Part shown: piece after piece, positions 23,861 to 36,771 of the stretch | How positions within the stretch are numbered: the first letter of the stretch is position 1 | Layout of the letters: each line of letters begins with the position of its first letter | Source: Enoplosus armatus | Lineage: Eukaryota > Chordata > Actinopteri > Centrarchiformes > Enoplosidae | Assembly (NCBI RefSeq): GCF_043641665.1 | Contig: NC_092190.1 | Span: 22,833,048 to 22,897,047 of the forward strand | Length of the DNA stretch: 64,000 nucleotides | Direction: 5' to 3' | The notes under the pieces: generated by a model | What the model saw: only the letters and a program-made list of their open reading frames with translations | What the model was told of the DNA's origin: nothing | Databases searched by the model: none | Translations under genes and position numbers: made by a program

Positions 23861-26800
23861 TGGATGCTTTGCCTTTAAGCCAATCACATGTCCCTTAGCT
23901 CTTTAGCTGGAACGCTGAACAACTAGTAAAAATTTAGTCAGTAAGCACCAATTAGCTTTGATGTTGAGTAGCAATGCAAGCTAACAACCCAAAAATGTAT
24001 TTATTAATTTATATGATTATTGATTTCATACAGACTTATTACTAATATTGAACACCCTGGGCTTCCATAGGCTAAGCTCCTGCTGTGTGCTTATGCACCA
24101 GAATCCATAAGTTTGGCATTATGAATTAGTGTTATGCATGAGTTTTAATCACAGCAATATGTTTCAAGTGACAAGATTAATAGGGCTCGTGCAGTGAACT
24201 GAATTACTATCATCATGTTATATTACCATCATTCTTCATACCTGATGACTTTTGTTACTACAGGTGACGACTCCTTCCTAATAAACTAATGACAGATATG
24301 GACTTCACAAGCTTTACAGTGAAGAACCTGGGTCTGTCTCTCCTAAGACTTAAGAGCCACCATGACACGACCCTATATCAGAATGACTAATTCACTAACC
24401 CTTCAGCTCTGATGGATCATTTCATTCACATTTCACGTTGCAGTCATTTAGCTTGAAAATCCAATGTAATGTTCCAAACAGCAGAAATGACGGGGGCCAG
24501 GGGCACAGCACCGAGACGTAGATGTAACTGGCAAACACACTTTTATTCTAAACAGAGCTGATTTTGTTAATGTAGGCGTGACGGTTCATTCTTGACCTTG
24601 AAAATATTAGTTTCACAAAACAACACCGACTCAAGGTCCGCTTACTTGCTTCTTCCAGAACAGTCAACTGCATTACTTAGATGTGGTTTTAATATGATTG
24701 AAAGCTTTTGGAAAAATCAAGTCAGTGGACCTTGAGTTGTGAAAACATTTTGCGAATGATTATATTCTTACACAGACCATATTTTAACATAAAAATATTT
24801 CAGGTATGCTCTGCTGACAGGAAGTATTGTGTTAAAATGTACTAGCAAAATACACTTGCAAATACTTCTTGCTTCTCTCATCCTCCTTATGCAGTTTACC
24901 GACTGCAATAATTGCAATGAATCACTGTTTGCTAAAATGTGCCACTATTAGATGTAAAATGTTAAACTGAGGCTTTAGTGTTGAGTTTTTAAAGGCCAAA
25001 CCTCCCCCAAACAGTGATTGTCCAATCATAGCTTAGCAACTACAAACAGGCACAACAGGCCAGTCAACACTTTGATTTCTCTGCATGTGGAAGCGTTGTG
25101 CATGGGTCTGTAGTCTAAGAGATACTCGGTTTGGAGAGAGTCCCTACCAATATCATTCTTATATAGTTGGACTATCTGGCTCTATAGCTCTATATCATCC
25201 TCTGGTGAGGATGATGACCTTTTCCCTGGCAGCTTTAGCCTCAGTCTTTTAGCACAATATCATGTATGTGGTCATCAAGTGCATATTTAAGATGCCTTTT
25301 CAGCTGGAAACATTAAAAAGGCAGCCACATAGAGCGTTTTCAACCAACTTGTGGTGCAATTATTAGCTAAATTAGCTAAAGAGCGACAAAATCTGCCAAC
25401 GACTGTCAGCAAAATCAAAGGTTACAGGTCACACATGAGAAGCTGCTTTTCTTTACTTCTGTCTGAAGTCATTGTTTCGAACGTTACGAAGACTTTCAAG
25501 TTGTAAATTTGCCACTGTTTTCACTGAAAACTGCATAATGTTCCCGGTGAGAATGGAGAGCTTGACAGTAACTAAGGGCTTAGCAAACAGTCATTTCACT
25601 CAGAGGTAGCACATCTGTCATTCGCAGACCCAGAAACAACCTTCAATATGACCACACAACACTCTCCATACCGTATCTCTCCATACCTTCCGGGGGCCCT
25701 TATAGCACTTCAGCCTGCACTGATCCACTCTCCTAATTGCAATGATACCCCACAGCACTGTAATCTCACGAAGCCATAATTTGCTGCAACAGGCTGACAG
25801 GCCACTGGCGTCATGCTGACTTTCTCTTGAAAGTAAGATATTTGCACTCGACGATGAGTCCATGTGGTGCAGGGCCTATGGAGGGTGATGGGAGAGATGA
25901 GCAATCAGGTTTGGCTATTAGACCCAGAGCCAACAGGACTCTCTTGCTATTAACACAATCGGAGAAACATCATTACACACAATTAGTATGAGTGGATATG
26001 GAACGATGAAAAGTAGTGAAATGATTTTGATTAGAGGCACAGCTGCCGTAGGTCATGCAGACTGTGCGGAAAAAACCATATCATTAAGCTTATATTACAG
26101 TATCTGTTGCGTAGGATAGGATGGAATACAATGAAATGCAATGCATGCATACCAAACAATATGTGCATGGTATGAAAATAAGAAACATACTGTAGGGCAA
26201 AACAGCAACAACTACCAAAGATGACCGACAGATGGAAGCTTACCAATAAAAACTTAATGAAAACTAACTCGTGTTCATTAGATCTTTCTCTCAGCTGACA
26301 GATCGGTGTAGAAATGTTTGAGAAGAGGCAGGAATCCGCTGGAGGATTCAAGGCAGCCATAAAGACGGCCATGTAGCTGCAGACTCTCTCCAAGTATTCG
26401 AGTCTGGAGAGAAAAAATCCTTTAAAATATACAGCAGAAGATGAAAGCATAATACCTGGCAAAAGAAAAGCACAGCCCTGTGTTTATTGGAGGCTTGTGA
26501 TTATTTTGTTTGTATTTGGTGCTAATCCTCTCAGCAGTCCCTGACTGTTGGGTCTGCAGCATTAGCATATGGCTGAACGTATGCCTTGAGTACTTTGATT
26601 TGATATTCAAAGGTTGTTCAGGAATCTCAAGCTTGAATGTCAATTCTGTGAGACCAGGGCTGCAGTCAAATAGTCTTTTTAGATTAGGAAGGTTCCTGAT
26701 AGAGTGAAGTGACCCGGAAGTATCTAAGTGGCAGCCATAAGAGTTGGTCAAATTCCCTTTCTTATCTCCTTTAGCGTGAGGTACACTGGGCCATCCTTTA

Positions 26801-26992
26801 CCAAAGTAAAGGAGATAATGCTGTCCCACAATGCCTTGCGGCAGACCCACGTCAGACCCAGGTCAATAACATCCACCGTCACATAATTACGTAGCCTAGT
26901 GTGAGTGCAGGATTCTCTAAAACTGCTAACCTGCCCAAATTGCTGTCATCTCTAAGGTAGTCACTTGAGTTACTAATAACAACATTAAATCC
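23861..26992. other. Upstream non-coding stretch
   Basis: AT-rich sequence without recognisable repeats or exons. The longer minus-strand ORFs at 26031-26850 show no domain. Confidence 0.55.
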
Positions 26993-27130
26993 AGGGGTGG
27001 AAGTAACAGATTACATTTACTCTCGTTAACAAAGTCGCTTTTTTGAGTATTTTTAAAAAAATCAGTTATTTTAATTGTACCGTCTGTACTGTACATTTCA
27101 ATGTAATTAACATAGATTTAGCAAGATAGC
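26993..27130 (+). mobile_element. hAT-like non-autonomous repeat, 5' end
   Basis: This begins CAGGGGTGGAAGTAACAGAT, followed by TACATTTACTC and TTTTTTGAGTATTTTTAAAA. It resembles the 5' end of a very common fish repeat with CAGGGGTGGAAAGTAAC-type ends. Only the left terminus is recognisable; the boundary at 27130 is approximate. Confidence 0.5.
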
Positions 27131-29010
27131 TGTCCCCCACGGGCGCTAATTGTAAAAAATATGTTCTCAACTTAGTTGGCATTCGTATCAGTGTCATTCA
27201 AAACATCTTCCATAAAATCAGCAATTTTGAGGTCTCAAAACTTCCAGTTGCAGCAGATCAGATCGCTCATGAGGCATACGAAGCGCAACAACCGGTTTTG
27301 TTATATGAGGGCTTGTTGGATTATTCACAACAAACCATGTTATACAAAAATATGAAATGACACAGAGTCTTCTGTTTTTCACAGAAAAGGGTTATCATGC
27401 TTCCACCGTCTTCAGTCTTGTCAACATTGCAGTGAACATTAATCACCAACCAGCAGAGGAAATCTCAGGCAAGTAACAGCTAGTATTTATTACTGATAAC
27501 AACAGTAATAAAGCTGGTATGTCAGAGCAGTGCCGTTATCTATAAATAATTCATAGCTTCAATTACAGGTGAGTATTCTCCATGGCCGTGGCACACAATA
27601 AGCTTGAATATCTACATGTAAATATTTGTACCCATGTATATGTTTAAGATAAACTATAAAATATACAGACTTATACAGTATTTCATCATTCATGAACAAT
27701 TAACTTAAATTCAGGATTATTTTATTCCAGGTCAGTCTTGTATGTAAGTGAGGCGATATTCATGAGTAATTGTGAGTTGGATAAATAGATGTTTTCATGT
27801 GTTTTGTAAAGTGTGCAAAGACTCTTCAACATGAATAGAACCTGAACTTGTGAAATAATCAAAAGTAGTTCAGTGAGAATAAATGGTCACCTTGAATTTT
27901 TGTGTTCATCGTGACGTGAGGTAAACAGCCAGGATCAGTTCATATGCTCTCGAGTGCATTTAGTGATTTCTCAAATATTATTTTTGAGAGAAATCAGATT
28001 GGGCTAATCTTTGTGATCTCCTTGAAAGGTATTTAATTATTCAGCACCTTTGATCAAATGCTTGATGTCTCTAAGGGTGACAGAAATTAAGCTTTAAAGG
28101 GGCACTTCAAAAAAAGATTATACATTTTTGATGAAAGTGTTTTGGTGATGTTCCTCAATGGGAGTATCTTTAATCTCTTTCAGAGAATCTATTGGGCCGC
28201 GTAAGAAGTAGCAAGGCAGGGGTCATTGAAAAGAAGACCGCATCGGGCTTTGACGTTGCATTTTTCAACCGTGTGTCATCCTGAATCAGAGAGGTCATTC
28301 AGTCATGCATGTGCTGCAATCATAGGAGGCGGGAATATCAGTGACGCTGGGAAGAGTTTGCTAAATGTTCGGACTTTATCCAGTAATGGCAGTCTTAAAA
28401 AAAAATCCTGAATGTGACGGTTCAATGGGAATAACATAAAAGTCGAGTAGTTTCAAATAGCGATCTTGAATCTCAAACATTCAAAAAAGCGATCCAAAAT
28501 TGAAGAGATGTTATCCTCGACACGGCGCTAAGAAAACAAAATGCCCATTTCATTTGAGGAAAAAGATTGTTTTAGTGTCAGGAGTGTGTTTTCTGGAGCC
28601 AGGCAAAGTGCTGCAGATGGTATCAGACGTTCCTTTTGTTCCCAAAGATAAGCCAGGCTGCACACACTCTTATGGCTGAACATTATTTGTAGCCCAAATT
28701 AGAATTTTAGACTACCAGCCTCTAAAATCATAAAGGTAACAAATGTATTTATGGTTGGTTTCCTTATATTGAGACACTGTAATATAAATCAGGACAATAG
28801 TCCTTTAAATGGTATTGATTTCTTATTGAAGTCCTTGCTGTTGCTGTTACTGCACTGAAGGCCGGTTTACAGCATCTTTCTATCAGCAGTCTTGAAGCAA
28901 AGTGGAAGCAAAGAAGAAAATATTATTGCTGAAATATCTAATGTCACTTAATAACTGTATCATGGTGCAGATCAACAGCCTTTCTGTGTTTAATTTTTGG
29001 AGCACCAAGT

Positions 29011-29037
29011 CACACACACACACACACACACACACAC
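29011..29037. repeat. (CA)n microsatellite
   Basis: About 13 CA units. Confidence 0.95.
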
Positions 29038-29997
29038 CTTAGAGCACTGGGGTGTTTATTTCTTCTGGTTTCCTTCTGAGCCAGATCTAATCTATGTAAG
29101 AGGATGGATTAGGTTATAGATTATTAATCCAAAGACGGATGGGGATGAAGAGCTGGTCGAGCCTCGGGGTTTTGGCTCTGCCGCTGTGAGTGCTGGGGAA
29201 TTGATGTGCAGGGTCGATGCCTGGTTCACGCTGGTCCATCACGGCGGGGACGTCCCCACTGTTCCTCGGGGAGGCGTTTTATTCATGTCCCGCTGAGCAG
29301 CAGAATAACCACCAAGTACCGTCTGCACCGTTCGTTTGCTGACACAACATGAAAGACGAGGTGTCGCCACGCTGATCTGTTTTTCACCTTGTTAGTCGGC
29401 ATCCCACAGTAAGCAACTTTATTGCCTCCTCACCTCGCTCTGTCTTGGGCGCACAACGTCTTTCAAGAGCAATCCTCCGCCTTCGTTCAGAGCACTGTCC
29501 TCGTTGTGGCGGCTTTATTGTCTGTTGAAAGGGAAGCGAGAGGACGGTTTCATTTGCAGACAACCCTGGGTGGTTCGAAGGAGGAGTGGACTGCAACGAG
29601 CCGCGACCTTGCACGTGGGCGGATGCGAATGTTTGTTTGAGGCAAGGGCGTTATTTTCAGCTGAGAAAATTGTTTTTGTTGTAGGTGGAAGAACATGTCC
29701 TCCTCATCTTCAAAAGACAGTTTACACAGTACATATACGGATATTAATTTATCTTCAGTAAGAAGATGAAAACCGTGTCACAGTTAAAACTAAATATATG
29801 CTGCTTACATATATCATGACGTCGGAATTGCGAGGTTCACTCTGACCTCTTTGTCAAAACTTAGTCATTTAAATAACACTGTTCTTTGTGTACGTTTATT
29901 TTTGGCATCAATCTACAAACTGAAAACAGAAAAGGTTCTATCTCTAGTCATTCTCCAACTGGGTTCTATAAGGTTCCTTCATCAAACCAGCGGTTTA

Positions 29998-30308
29998 CCT
30001 ACATTTACGAGGTACTAGTACTTTACTTGAGTTCCATTTTATGCTACTTTGCACTTCTTCTCCACAACAATTCAGAGGCAAATATAGTAACTGCTGATGA
30101 CTTTAGTTACTAGTTAATGTGCAGATTAATAACACGTTTTGTGTTATTAATAAAATAAATGATGACGTGTTGTCGTAGCTTCAGAGGTTGACTTTATTGA
30201 TACCCGGGTTGACATTCACAGCCTCACCCAGCAGTGTATAAGGTAATTAAAATTAGCCCAAACTTTAGCGGCTGCAACATTCAAATGATGAACACATTAA
30301 TGCATCAC
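29998..30308 (+). repeat. hAT-like dispersed repeat, internal fragment
   Basis: The segment reads GTACTTTACTTGAGTTCCAT, TTTATGCTACTTTGCACTTC and TTCAGAGGCAAATA, and ends with GCAGTGTATAAGGTAATTAA and ATTAATGCATCAC. This order matches a common teleost repeat as I recall it. About 30150-30220 does not fit and may be a small insertion. Both termini are missing. Confidence 0.5.
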
Positions 30309-33140
30309 AACTTAGACGAGGTTAGGGAGTCAGATCACCAGGGGTACAACAGTCCACTCCATGGTTAAACTGGTTGACTGTTGGTGGGAGACATGAACCA
30401 CAGTCTCTGGTTTGTGACTCCCACTCTAGTTACCCCAAGTTCAGCTCATTGCATTCTTTTACAAAGGTGAAGCAGAAGGGTGACTTGAGCACAGCCCTGA
30501 AATCCACTTGTAATGCAGCTGTTTTATAATGCTTAGAAGCTCGATCTCAGTTCTTTAACACAGAAATGAATGACTCATAAATATGTAAATTACAACATGT
30601 TTAAAGGTAGACAAGCCATCCGTCTCTGGAGGAGGTTTTAGTGTCCTTCCTTACTTTTGAGGTCTCATATCCATGAAGTTGTACGAGGCTGAGCTCCCTG
30701 CCTGGCTTCAGAAACATTAATCATGTCTGACCAGGTTCACCAGCAACAGGTGGCACCCTGGTTTTATTTCCACACGTCTTCCTTCAGGGATGGAGGCGTG
30801 TTATCTGCATCTGCTCAGTGATCACACCTGTGTGTTAGCAGCTGGAGAAGGTGCTCTGTGATAACCTGTGGCACTCGCACCTGTAGCCGCCTGATCACAC
30901 CCCCCCCCCCCCCCCCCACCCCCATCGCCGTGGTTTTAATGCATTTTTCAGTAGTGTTCAAGTAAAAAGGTCTGCCTCCCATCTATTGGCCAATTTATGT
31001 GGAGGCCGCTACATTATTTATCAGGGTACAGTGGCGCAGGAAGCTCCAGCAGGGATTAAAAGGTGGCTGCATGCAGAGCATTCACAGAGAGGGTGTTGGG
31101 AGGGAAGCTAAAGGTACGTTTTTATCCCCGATTGATTTGCTCTATTCCAATCACATACGCTCATTTGGTTTGTTCTTTTCAGGCTGACTGAGACTTTGAG
31201 TCATTTTGGGGGTTTTCATTTGAAATGGAGCCGAGGCCAAATTCCCTTACATCCTGGTCTCGTGAAATACGGTGAAATAACCGTATCACACATGTAATGC
31301 TCACTGTGCAGCAGCAGTCCTCATGACTGTTTAATCACACGGCCCAAGCAATGTTAACATTAATAATTCTGCTAATAACATCTGAAGTAGGAGGGGGGTT
31401 GGTGCAGCTCTGCAGCTGGTCAACTTCCAACGTCCAAGGGAGGTGAGTTTTTCCACTATACCATATGTTCTCCTTATTAATGACGTATTACTTATTCATT
31501 GAGAATTAACGATTTATCAGCCATTAATGGTGGGCCATTCGTTACAACCTCTAAGTTCTTTATAAAGTCTAACCTAAGCAGAAAGTGGTGCCATGTATTT
31601 TGACACTGTCCTCCAAGAAGAAGAACATCAGTGACTGCAGCGAGCGGCTGAAAAGAGGAGGTCAGGAGACGGATGGATGAACAAAACACTGGACAACAAG
31701 GAGGACGGCTGTTTGTTTCTTTTTCAAAGCTTTACATCCAACACTGCGTCCTCGGGAGAAGAACATCTGTCTTGTTTGGGACATTTTATATCGGCGTTTG
31801 ATGGTTTCCTTACATTTTATGGGTTGTTCCCACTGGACGTCAGTGGTGAAGGGTGTCTTTCCATCTGTCGCTCTTTGAAATACCTCAGAGATGGTTCTTA
31901 GTATGAGCCGTGAGAGCAATCGTGCCCGCATTTGTAATATTTGAAATCTCATTCATGAGGATTACGGGGGGGGGGTTAGATTTTGTCGGCACATGTGTCA
32001 GACAGTAAGACGCATCAACTAATTTATGTCTCAAATTCACACTGTTCACTGAAAGCTACTCAACTCTGTGGACATGCTGTGGCTGTCATTTTCCTCATCT
32101 AAATAAAGACTATTCATCATTCAGCTGACACTCCCCCGCAGTCCAGTGACAGAGGATCCTCCTTCAGCTGCGGTCAGTGGCAGGGGTGCCCCCTTCGCTC
32201 CCACAGATCTCCCATTATTTATTCAAGGTAGCCCCATTGTGAGCGGTGGATGCACTGGCAGGGCTATCTCTCACTGAGGCAGGCTGATGAATAGACCTTA
32301 TCCAGTGCTCCATCAGACACCAGGTGAGCTCCCACCCCTCTGCACTTTTTCTGTGGGAGACCCCCTCACTGTGCGCCATTTATCATCGCTGTCTCTGCGT
32401 GAGGATCAAACTGCAGCTCATGTGCCTTACCCACTGCACAACTTTAACTTCTGCATGTTTCTCGCTGCCAACCGTAATGATGCCGTTATTAATTCATTTG
32501 TTTTTATCTTCCCGAGATATGTTTATCACGTGTATGTCATGAGGTGACTCTGACTGCAGCGTAATGCCTCCTGTATGTGTGTATTGCAGCGCCAATGGAG
32601 GTTTCCTGATGCAGAGAAACCAAATAGAGGTGCTGCAGGAATGAGTCATAAAACCCGGAAATGAGTTCACATTTTTACACTTCCAGTTCCCTCGTCGGAA
32701 GTCAATTGGCGTCTTGAATGGGTTTTTGGTTATATGCCTGAAATAAGGTCTGTGGTTAACACAAGCTGAAGAGATTTCAACGTTTTGTTCTACGACATAA
32801 AATACGTCAGCAGATACCCCCACTCGTGAATTTTGAAGCTTTTACATGTCTTAAAAAAGGCGGTCGCTAACAAGTGGCCAAACACAGAAAGTCATCTGCT
32901 CACTAGTCCGCCTTTACAGCCTCATTGTGCTTATACTCTATATCTCTATCTATCTATATTCTCTTAAAAGTGAAGCTTAGAGGCGGTGACGTTGAAGTAA
33001 TGCGACCGTGGTGTAGTTGGTTTATAGCCGTTAACGTTAACTTTTCCCTTCTGGCTATTTCATTTATGCTTCAAAAATCATAAAAAGTGGAGTTCATTAG
33101 TGAAGATTATCTTGCTATAACCTTTTTGTAGTAATCACAA
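30309..33140. other. Upstream non-coding stretch
   Basis: Contains the C tract at 30900 and otherwise unique sequence. I see no exon or RNA gene. Confidence 0.55.
30900..30917. repeat. Poly(C) tract
   Basis: 18 consecutive C, then ACCCCC. Confidence 0.93.
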
Positions 33141-33560
33141 GGTTTTCTGGACCCAAACGAGGTGAATCACAGTTCAACATGGTTTATTGTCAATCCAGGA
33201 AGTGAGCAAAGCGAGGCAGGCAGCGTGAGCAGATCCAGGAGCTGGTGAATGGTCTGGTGAGGCACAGAGCGAGGCAGCCAAATGGAGATCTCAGCAGAGT
33301 AGTGAACGTGAGCGCAGGATTAGACGGGAGTCAAGCAAACTAGAGGTAAAATTACAAGAGGAACTGGCCGCAGTGTTTGAGCCACGTTGGCTACTGAGCC
33401 ACCTGGCTAAGAATGGAGTGAGGAGCCGGCGTTTATGTACTGCTGGACCTTGATTAGTGAATTTGGCAGCCGGAGCAGGAACAGGTAGCCACGCCCAGAC
33501 ACACACACACACACACACAGAAAACAAACAGGGGACTCTGACAGGAACACAAGGAGGTGG
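33141..33560. repeat. Unclassified dispersed repeat with (CA)n
   Basis: This is a GC-richer block with many short AGGCAGG, GAGCAG and GAGGCA words. It includes GTTTATGTACTGCTGGACCT, AGCCGGAGCAGGAACAGGTA and a CA microsatellite at 33499-33519. It looks like a widespread fish interspersed repeat, possibly LTR-derived, but I cannot see target duplications or ends, so class and strand are left open. Confidence 0.4.
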
Positions 33561-36334
33561 AAAACAGAAGGAAAACACAGGGAATGAGGAAGAGGCACAG
33601 TCGACACTTTTGTTTGCCACAGAGCTTATTTTCTGCAATCCAAAAGCCTGTGGAAAAATCCCATTGGCTTTTGGATCGAGGGAACCGGGGCGATGCTAAC
33701 TTCCAGGTTGGCATACAAAAACACGTTATCCCTGCAGCACTCCACGCCGAGAGGCACATTTCTCTATTTGGTTGTGTTTGCAGCTTTCCTTTCGTCACCG
33801 TAAGAATGAATATTTCAAAAGCTGTGATCAGAGCTCCATTTCTAAGTCACCGTTCCCTGAACGTCAACGGCCGTTACTGCTATCCTGTTCTCCCCGAGTG
33901 GCTTTGACACATCGTCACACCGCTGCGCTCGGTCACGGAGACGGGCCGGTGAGACTGCTCTCCGGGCTCCGCCTGAGAGTACTTCAGTGCTCCTTGAGTT
34001 TGATTCTGTCCAGAATGGGCAGCTACAGCAGAGTAAAGCTTACAGCAGATGGATCTCTTTCTCAGTGTATTAAATATTTCTTGTCGTTACAGTGCCAGGA
34101 GGTGATGCCCTGTGAAGTGGTGAGGTTTGATAAAAGCAAAGACCGCTAGTCAATAAAGAATTAAGCCATTACACAGATTAATTAAAGTCCTAAACATCTT
34201 CTGTTTTTATGACAACACACATCGATTGTTACGAGGTCGACTTTATGACTGATTTGTTACAGGGTTGATTTAACGTCAGCGGGCCCCAACAAAGATAAAT
34301 TACCGTTCACCAGTTGATACTGAGACTAAAAATACTGCACTCTGTGTCCAGATCTTGAGCAATGAGTCACCCGCCAGCTGAGACTACCTGCTGGCATTTT
34401 CTGGTCTCCTCAAGGCCACATCATGTGTTAGTGTTGTGCTCCCTGACAGCGTCTGTGGTGAGCTACAGTCTGCCGCACTTATTACAACCAGTTATTTTCC
34501 CCTCTGCTCGATCAGGAGCGCAGCGTACAAGCGCAGGCATAATTTAAGGCCTACACAGAAACGGACAAACTCCGACTCAGATCAATTCTGTGTCATAAAA
34601 AACACAGAGGCGAGGACATGCAGGACCACTTTGGCAGTGCACCTTGTTGATGGAGGATGCAGAGACTGTGTGCATGGATTAAAAGGTCAGTTCAACTGTC
34701 AACACTTAGTCCTTACGACAACGTGGGTGAGAACTCACCATTTATGCCCATTTACACCATTTTGACCTTACAATTCTCAGAACCATCCTTGTTGTTTGTT
34801 TATTCCCATCTTTAATCTGTAGCACTGGAAAAATGTACTCTTAATCCCTGAATGCAGAATGGTCCTGCCCAGACTGATTGTTCAGTAGACTGAAGGGCCT
34901 ATTTAAGGGTTTGTTCTTTTCTTTCTCAGAGAGAGGAATGTTCAAGAAAGTCCACCTTAAGGAAGGTCATGCAGTGCTGAGAGATCCATGGTCAGGATGC
35001 TTCATCAGGCTTTTGTTGAGTCAAATTTGTGTATTTTTCTTTCACGGTTTGTTGGTTTTACTACACAGAAATGCCCTCTTCCATACCGCCGGCCAGGTCA
35101 GTGAGATCATGAGGGCAAAGCAGCTACTGTAAATCTTCCAGAGCATTGTGACAGACAGGCTCTGCATAAGGTTCAGCATATTTTGCACTGTGACCATCTA
35201 TCCGTGAAGGATTTCTCCCTCTTCCCTGCCGCCTGCCCAAGATGAGGCTAAATGGATATAAACACTCATGAATGCCATCAGCCATCAAGTTAATGAATAA
35301 CAATTAACTTTAATTGTGGAGTGTGCTTGTGGAGTTTGCGTGGGTGTAGATTTTGGGGAATGTAATACGTCGGACATACAGTGCAATGATTAGAATGTCT
35401 TTAACCTCTCACTTATTTTATAAGTATGGAGCTGGCTTGGTAGTATTATCTATCGCTGCCTCGTGCTTAGAACCATTTACCTGTGATTTATACCGTCTGT
35501 GAAGTCAGTGGTGTTGTGACAGACGTGACGTACTGAGCTCATTAAAGGTAAGGGAAGTCGTATCCTGGCTATTGACACTGGGTGGGACGAAGATGGCTTG
35601 GACTGAGATCAATAATGGAGATTCTATGAGAAGTGTCGAGGCCGCGGAGGAGGCTTATTGCCTCAGATTATGGTAAAGTCATGTACACAAGTAATAACCA
35701 AGGAGCCGCTCAGTCATTTGCTCGAGACACATTTGAGGGAGATCACATGACGCCGTCCTTGACATTGACATTTGACATTGAGTATTCATGTGGAGGTGTA
35801 TGTCTTTTCCCGGGGCCACGTTTCCTCCACAGCATATCATTTCAGAATCACTTTTTTTTTTTGCACAGGTCAAAACGTGCATAAAGTAGATCCTGAAGGC
35901 CAAATGAATAAATGCCAACATTGAAAAACATGGTTCCTGCGGTGGAATATCTATGGCTAACTATAATACTGTAAAAATGTGTTTTTGCAGGCTTGGGTAT
36001 GCAGTGTTTAGCATTTACCCTAACAACCACAGCATATGACAATACGGCAGGGTAACAGACACCTGACAGACATCACAGTCTTGATATCTTTAAAGAACGC
36101 TGTCAGCAGCACTGGCTGACCACCCAGGCTGCAGCAATATTCATTTCTTTCACCACTAACGTAGGCAATCCTCTCCCAAGCAAGGCTTGTTTCCACAATG
36201 AATATCTGCCGAGCGTGACTCCACCATTAATACATTCATATGCAGATTTATTAGAGGTCTCCCTCAGCCCATTAGGAGCTCTTCGTTTGAGGCAGCTCTA
36301 GGCGTTGGAGCATGGGTATCTGTTGGAGAATGCA
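33561..36334. other. Upstream non-coding stretch
   Basis: Unique sequence. The overlapping 110-125-codon ORFs at 33557-34149 have no recognisable domain and I treat them as chance. Confidence 0.55.
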
Positions 36335-36379
36335 CGTGTGTGTGTGTGTGTGTGTGTGTGTTGGGAGGGGGGGGGGGGG
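36335..36379. repeat. (TG)n followed by poly(G)
   Basis: TG repeats to 36361, then GGGAGGGG and a longer G run to 36379. Confidence 0.93.
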
Positions 36380-36524
36380 CCCAGGGGAAACCAATGCCGA
36401 TATGAAAAATGGTAAGAGGCCAAATATTCATTCTCCCCTTCTACCCCGAGGCAAGTGTTACCTCAGTCAAGAGAAGGTCCAGATATGCACCTCACATACT
36501 GTTCCTCTTTATCCCTCCTTGCTA

Positions 36525-36578
<54 letters not shown>
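36525..36578. repeat. (CT)n-(CA)n compound microsatellite
   Basis: About six CT units followed by about 21 CA units. Confidence 0.95.
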
Positions 36579-36579
<1 letters not shown>

Positions 36580-36720
36580 AAACTAGAAAACTGTTATTAT
36601 TAGGGACGTGTAGTTACACTGTAAAAAGAAGCACTCCGGGGACGATCTCTTAGATTCTGCATCAGCCTACTCACTTAGTGGTGAAATAGAAATTTCTGAC
36701 TTTGTGTGCCTTTGTGTACG

Positions 36721-36723
36721 TGT

Positions 36724-36770
<47 letters not shown>
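36721..36770. repeat. (TG)n microsatellite
   Basis: About 22 TG units. It is the third dinucleotide repeat within 440 bp. Confidence 0.95.

Positions 36771-36771
<1 letters not shown>

Noticed and set aside
29384..29761. GC-richer block with overlapping ORFs on both strands
   Set aside because: No recognisable peptide, no clear start/donor pair and no CCAAT or similar support; left as non-coding.
33001..33030. GTGGTGTAGTTGGTTTATAGCC, resembling a tRNA/SINE A-box
   Set aside because: No B-box at the expected distance and no cloverleaf. No tRNA or tRNA-derived SINE can be supported.
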